Origin: Selaginella moellendorffii
Lineage: Eukaryota > Streptophyta > Lycopodiopsida > Selaginellales > Selaginellaceae
Assembly (NCBI RefSeq): GCF_000143415.4
Contig: NW_003314264.1
Span: 1,683,710-1,707,186, forward strand
DNA: 23,477 nucleotides
Direction: 5' to 3'
Shown here: piece after piece, positions 19,730-23,477 of the stretch
How the letters are laid out: each line of letters begins with the position of its first letter
Numbering within the stretch: the first letter of the stretch is position 1
Position numbers and translations under genes: made by a program
Notes under the pieces: generated by a model
Seen by the model: the letters and a program-made list of their open reading frames with translations, nothing else
Databases searched by the model: none
Told to the model about the DNA's origin: nothing

Positions 19730-20580
19730 TGTGAGACACAAATCCCTAAGTTCCAAAGTGGAGCTGAAAGGGTGCCATATGGTAATGGCCAAAGTAGAAG
19801 CCAAACAAGTATAACATGTTAGTAAGTGAGTATCTAGAAAAGGGACACAGAGGACCAATATATGACATGTGGAAGTGTCGAGATGGACCCGAGATGGAGT
19901 TTGAGATGGAGTCTAAGATTGACCCGAGATGAAGTCTAAGATGGAGTCTAAGATTGACCCGAGATGGAGTCTAAAATTGATCTGAGATAGACCTAAGATG
20001 GAGTCTAAGATGGAGTTCGAGATGGACCCGAGATGGAGTCCGAGATGAAACCAAGACTGAGACTGAGACTGAGTCTGAGTTCAAATACTAATACAGACTG
20101 TTGGGTGAAAGCCCAAAGTGACCGTCCTCTGGGGGGGGGGCCTACAGGGGGTTCCAAAAGTATAATAGGGAGAGTGTGGGGGTTGACCAAGAAAAGCCAG
20201 TGTGACCCAAGAAGACTATGCCCACGTGTTGAGTGATGATATATCTATTAAGGAGTCCAAGACTAGAGTGAATACGGACTGACAAGTAGGGTAATTTGGT
20301 GAAGTGTTCAAAAGTTGGCTCTAGGTCCCCTGGGAGATCAAATGGTCGATGCTCCAATTCCAAGTGTGGGTGGCACTATCTACTTGGATACCTGGTGTGG
20401 CTTAATGAAACCTCGCTCTAGCCCCATGGCTAGAGCACCCAAAGGCAGAAGGTGGGGAGAGTACCTATGAGGTTCGTGTAGGGCCACAGTGTTCTAAAAT
20501 GTTATCCCAAAGTCTTGAACTGTATAAAAGAAAAGGAGCAATCCTTTAGTGTAGTGACCAAGGATGAAGATACCCACTAT
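19730..20580 (+). mobile_element. LTR-like segment, copy 2, with minisatellite and TATA box
   Basis: Begins TGTGAGACACAAATCCC and carries the 11/12-bp minisatellite at 19879-20080 (about 15 clear units). A block GGGTGAAAGCCCAAAG (20103-20118), a 10-G run (20131-20140) and GGGGGTTCCAAA (20147-20158) are shared with the LTR at 22487-23404. TATAAAA is at 20523-20529. A promoter plus a block shared with a real LTR makes an LTR or LTR remnant likely. The right boundary is uncertain and no primer binding site was found. Confidence 0.5.
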
Positions 20581-20776
20581 TTTCATACTTGGATTTTATG
20601 ATCTTCCCCATCCTTCGTGGGGCACAACACACCTTAGTCCAAATGTTTTTACAAATCCCTTAGGACAATTCCTTGACTTTACTTGAGTCATCTAGTTTTT
20701 TGGACTTTGCTAATTCGATAACTCGTAAAGTCTTACTTTTGAGGTGAAAACTCTCTAGAATACTACTTTTGTATTC

Positions 20777-20846
20777 ATGTCTTATTCATAAGGACCATCT
20801 TTACAAGTGTTACTCCAACACTTGATTATTTTCTGTTCCCTATGGG
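20777..20846 (+). repeat. Direct repeat flanking the LTR-like segment, right copy
   Basis: Diverged copy of 19661-19729 in the same orientation, ending TTCCCTATGG where the left copy has TTCTATATGG. Confidence 0.6.
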
Positions 20847-20990
20847 CTACATTTTGCCCTTTAGGACTATCCGTCCATATAATGAAAATACCAACTCATC
20901 CTCTGAGCACACCCCCAACTCCTTGGGTTTGTTCCATCATTTATAAAAGGTAGCCCCAGCTACCATTTCAAGGACTTATGTCCTCATTTA

Positions 20991-21404
20991 TATTTGATCT
21001 CTCATGATCATTAATCCTGATCTCAAATTCATGAGCGTCAACTTCAACTATATTAGGATAATCTTGTGACTCTTTTATTGTTTTAGTGTCTCTATCTTTC
21101 TCGTGATCCCAACTATAGTTATTTACCATAACTACATTAGTCAGTTTACTAAGTCAAACACTCATTTGGATCACATCCTCAACTCTTTGAGGAAAACTTT
21201 ATACTATTCCCAAGATCCTAAAGTCGTTCCTCATCGACTAATTTTCTATCCACCACATTTCCAACAGGTTCACTTACGAACTAAGGTGGAGAGCCATGCC
21301 CTTTCAACATGCTACTTCTTGAGAATAGGCCCACTCTTGGGACCTTCCAATGCCAAAACAAATGATGATATATTTGACCACCAATAAAAGTTAGCCTAAG
21401 GAAT
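20991..21404 (-). repeat. Right arm of the large inverted repeat
   Basis: Reverse complement of 19244-19658, separated from it by about 1.33 kb. Open frames in it (for example 21103-21387) are chance frames in the repeat, not genes. Confidence 0.8.
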
Positions 21405-22150
21405 AACTTCAATACCAAATTGTAAGCAACTACATTTTTCATTTTACTTTAGTAACTTAACTACACCTCTGACCACTTGGAGGCTTCTCACTCATAACCT
21501 CCACGAGTCTTATTTTGGACTTGGGGCTTGCTAACTTTGAGAATAGCATCCATGCCACTCAACCTTTGCACTTGGTCCAAGTGCTCTATGTGTCTGATCC
21601 CATGACGGACACCCCAAAGGTACCATCAATATATCAATTTATTACACTAAGGTCATGCCCATTCACCTTTGTCACACCAATGATCTAACACCAATTACAT
21701 CAAAGTCCTGTCTCTTAAAGACTGGGCCCTTTGTCCATGAGTAATCATGCCAGATCCATTCCTTAGCATCCTTAGGATGTCTACAGACATGAGGAATAGC
21801 CTTCCCCAATATTCTTTTTTCAGCCCTCACCAAATCCCTTTCTATCCATAATTGTGTTTGCCAACATTGCCACTGGATCAAAGCCCACAGGCCCGACCAC
21901 TAAGTCCCACTGTCCTCTAGGACTTCCTCACCATGTAACCAGGTAGAATGTGCCATATTAAAGTCATAAGAAAAATGTTCCCAGAAGAAAGTAACTTTGG
22001 CACAAAGCTATGTGTAAACACTATGGTGTAGTGCTAATGAATAGTTGGCATGAGAAATAATTATATTAGTTGTAGCAAAGACCTAGACACAAGTAGGAAG
22101 TGTCATAAATGTAAGCTCGTGGAGCTGATAGTTGTAAGTTCCTAATTTTA
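21405..22150. other. Transposon-like DNA, no firm gene
   Basis: A minus-strand frame at 21881-21672 (IERDLVRAEKRILGKA and HPKDAKEWIWHDY) has some protein character, but I do not recognise it and it is only 69 codons. Nothing else is seen. Confidence 0.35.
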
Positions 22151-22213
22151 GACTTCCCGGGAGATCACCTAACCCAGTACTATTCAAACCCAAGTATCTC
22201 AAGACCCTTAACC
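22151..22213 (-). pseudogene. 5S rRNA-derived sequence (3' half)
   Basis: On the minus strand GGTTAAGGGTC (from 22213), CTTGGGTTTGAATAGTACT and GGTGATCTCCCGGGAAGTC line up in order with the 3' half of plant 5S rRNA (AGTTAAGCGTGCTTGGGC, AGTAGTACT, GGTGACCTCCTGGGAAGTC). An insertion of about 5 nt lies in the A-box region, while the C-box-like part is well kept. The 5' half is not recognisable and the RNA end is missing, so this is not a working 5S gene. It may be part of a retroelement that carries 5S sequence; see findings. Confidence 0.7.
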
Positions 22214-22486
22214 GATTAAAAAAGGGGGTGCACTTGTCGCGAATGTGACTTCGGGTATCGAAAGTTACCTGTCGGCCAGTCCTTACGGACACTCTTACCT
22301 TACTGCCACGACGGCAGGAGGTCGGTATTGCTGGACCCGTTATTAGTCTCCGCCTAAGCTAGTTGAGAAACTGGTCCTCGCGTGTGCACTTGACCAGATG
22401 GGCATAAGGATGGAATTCCTAAGTGCTATTAGTCAAACATACTTGACCTGGTTAGAGAAACTCATTCGTTGACTTGCACTTGCTAG
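22214..22486. other. Sequence between the 5S-like element and the LTR
   Basis: No coding frame and no repeat that I can name. It is less AT-rich than DNA to the left and joins the LTR at TGCTAG|TGTTGGG. Confidence 0.4.
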
Positions 22487-22499
22487 TGTTGGGAACCCC

Positions 22500-22529
22500 G
22501 CGATATTGAGCTTGGTCCCTCAATATCGC
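22500..22529 (+). repeat. Perfect 11-bp hairpin near the LTR start
   Basis: GCGATATTGAG (22500-22510) and CTCAATATCGC (22519-22529) pair completely around an 8-nt loop. A second pair, ATGATAGC (22533-22540) and GCTATCAT (22565-22572), follows. Confidence 0.85.
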
Positions 22530-22973
22530 TAAATGATAGCTTACCGTGTCTGCCAAACACCCTCGCTATCATGCCCTTTGTGTTAGTCTCATTTTGGTCC
22601 CAAATGCTATTTATGGAAAGTGTCTAGATTTGCTCATTTGGCATATCTACGGAATGTAGAGATCGTCCTGAACACAATGGTGTTCGTCCCATGTCCAAAT
22701 TCGCAATCTAGGGACATTCCATATTTAGTAAGTTTCGAGCTTGTCCCAGAGACTAACTCCTGATACTAAGGGAGGCTTGGGGTGAAAGCCCAAAGCGTGT
22801 GTTCCTCAAGGGGGGGGAATGATATGGGGGGTTCCAAATGTATAGTAGGGATAGTGGGTAGGTCGGGCATGGCCGACCAACCTGAGGCATAGTCTAGCTC
22901 CCGCTTGCGTGCCTGTCCTTGTTCTGCATCCGGCTTGGGTCTAAGCCCAAGTTCCATTCCATGCTAGCTGGTG

Positions 22974-23025
22974 GAGTACCCATATCCTCACGTTAGGCCG
23001 AGTACCCATATCCTCACGTTAGGCC
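22974..23025 (+). repeat. Perfect 26-bp tandem duplication in the LTR
   Basis: The unit starting GAGTACCCATATCC and ending GTTAGGCC occupies 22974-22999 and repeats without change at 23000-23025, which points to a recent slip or duplication. Confidence 0.9.
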
Positions 23026-23268
23026 ACCGGTATGCCGAAATAGCGCCAGACTCCGTTTGGCTCCGTTTTGCGTGCTGGTCTTGGCATTGGGATGCTAGTT
23101 GCTTCAGGACTGTTCCAAGTTGCTCCGGGCCCCTGTCCCTTCGCTCCTTGGGCTGTATGCTCGGGAGTTGCACCGTGGTTCGGTTCCATCACTCCTTGGC
23201 TCCATGCCTGGGAGTTTGGCACCGTTAGTTCGTTCAGTGGCCCAAGGCCCTGAACCTCGGGTTCCTAT

Positions 23269-23320
23269 GGACACGTGGCATGGACACGTGGCATGTGACA
23301 CGTGGCATCTGTCACGTGGC
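23269..23320 (+). promoter_or_regulatory. Cluster of four G-box motifs in the LTR
   Basis: CACGTGGC occurs at 23272, 23285, 23299 and 23313, spaced 13-14 bp, within ACACGTGGCAT-type units. A fifth CACGTG is at 23392. CACGTGGC is the classical plant G-box/ABRE core bound by bZIP and bHLH factors, so stress- or light-linked LTR activity is a reasonable inference. Confidence 0.7.
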
Positions 23321-23351
23321 ACAAAGAGGGTTTAGGTTCCGCTTCGTGGTG

Positions 23352-23380
23352 TTATCCTATGGTAAATCACCATAGGATAA
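23352..23380 (+). repeat. Perfect 12-bp hairpin near the LTR end
   Basis: TTATCCTATGGT (23352-23363) and ACCATAGGATAA (23369-23380) pair fully around AAATC. It sits 24 bp before the LTR end, where it would be in the transcript leader. Confidence 0.9.
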
Positions 23381-23406
23381 AGGGTCAAAACCACGTGCGC
23401 TACATT

Positions 23407-23417
23407 TGGTATCAGAG
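23407..23417 (+). other. Primer binding site for initiator methionine tRNA
   Basis: TGGTATCAGAG matches the standard plant LTR-retrotransposon site complementary to the 3' end of initiator Met tRNA over 11 bases, then diverges. It lies 2 bp after the LTR end, the expected place, and sets the element's orientation as plus. The remaining 60 bp are the untranslated leader. Confidence 0.85.
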
Positions 23418-23477
23418 AATGAGTCTCAGTGAGTACTATTCAATGAGATTGGGCAACTAGTCTTGTTGCATACGTAG

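Larger units (their letters stand above)
22487..23404 (+). mobile_element. 5' LTR of an LTR retrotransposon (918 bp); element continues off window
   Basis: The LTR starts TGTTGGGAACC and ends GCGCTACA, giving TGT...ACA ends, and is followed after 2 bp by a primer binding site. It contains the shared GGGTGAAAGCCCAAAG block (22780-22795), an 8-G run (22810-22817), a perfect 26-bp tandem duplication, five CACGTG motifs and several perfect hairpins. Only one LTR lies in the window, so both LTR borders rest on the end motifs and the primer site; the left border at 22487 is the less certain. Whether the element is copia or gypsy cannot be told without the internal genes. Confidence 0.7.

Noticed and set aside
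22083-22292. Minus-strand frame with leucine-rich look (LRVLRYLGLNSTGLGDLP)
   Set aside because: It is the translation of the 5S rRNA-like sequence, not a leucine-rich repeat gene.
22971-23335. Overlapping open frames on both strands within the LTR
   Set aside because: GC-rich non-coding LTR sequence with mutually antisense frames and no motif.

Overview
This window looks like nuclear DNA of a land plant with a compact gene style, most probably a spikemoss (Selaginella-type lycophyte). That call is an inference. It rests on uniformly tiny GT-AG introns (44-65 nt in a 23-exon gene), a clear plant CLC-d chloride transporter, Crinkler-like genes, and plant-type LTR and LINE remnants. There is no bacterial-style gene organisation.

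Left part (1-5620): the 3' end of a gene for a tail-anchored membrane protein (1-596). After it comes a local cluster in which two unrelated gene types alternate. One is a gene for a small secreted-type protein with eight cysteines; its copies are called here D, A, C and B in map order. The other is an atypical kinase with an N-terminal region resembling Crinkler-family proteins. Copy D (831-1013) is degenerate. The kinase gene (1076-2833) is largely open but its N-terminus is frame-disrupted. Copy A (3089-3457) is intact. A decayed kinase 3' fragment follows (3560-3930). Copy C (4240-4425) is truncated. Copy B (4993-5322) is intact in its mature part but has lost its signal peptide to a 4-bp deletion. 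Promoter sequences, including TATA boxes and CATGCAACCA motifs, were duplicated with the genes.

Middle part (5625-9122, minus strand): a complete CLC-d type anion/proton antiporter gene. I could follow all 23 exons in frame to a 780-residue protein, convergent with copy B.

Right part (9300-23477): transposon-rich, AT-rich DNA. It holds a dead LINE reverse transcriptase (minus strand, about 10040-11650), unidentified coding-like scraps, and a decayed Crinkler-like gene with a degenerate P-loop and a SAP-like motif (15477-16971). Two LTR-like segments each carry an 11/12-bp purine-rich minisatellite (about 17940-18540 and 19730-20080). A roughly 415-bp inverted repeat (19244-19658 / 20991-21404) and a 5S rRNA-derived sequence (22151-22213, minus) follow. 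The window ends in a complete 918-bp LTR (22487-23404) with an initiator-Met-tRNA-type primer binding site, so the body of that element lies beyond the right edge. The most unusual material is the alternating secreted-protein/kinase cluster, the 5S-derived sequence, and the G-box cluster and hairpins inside the LTR.
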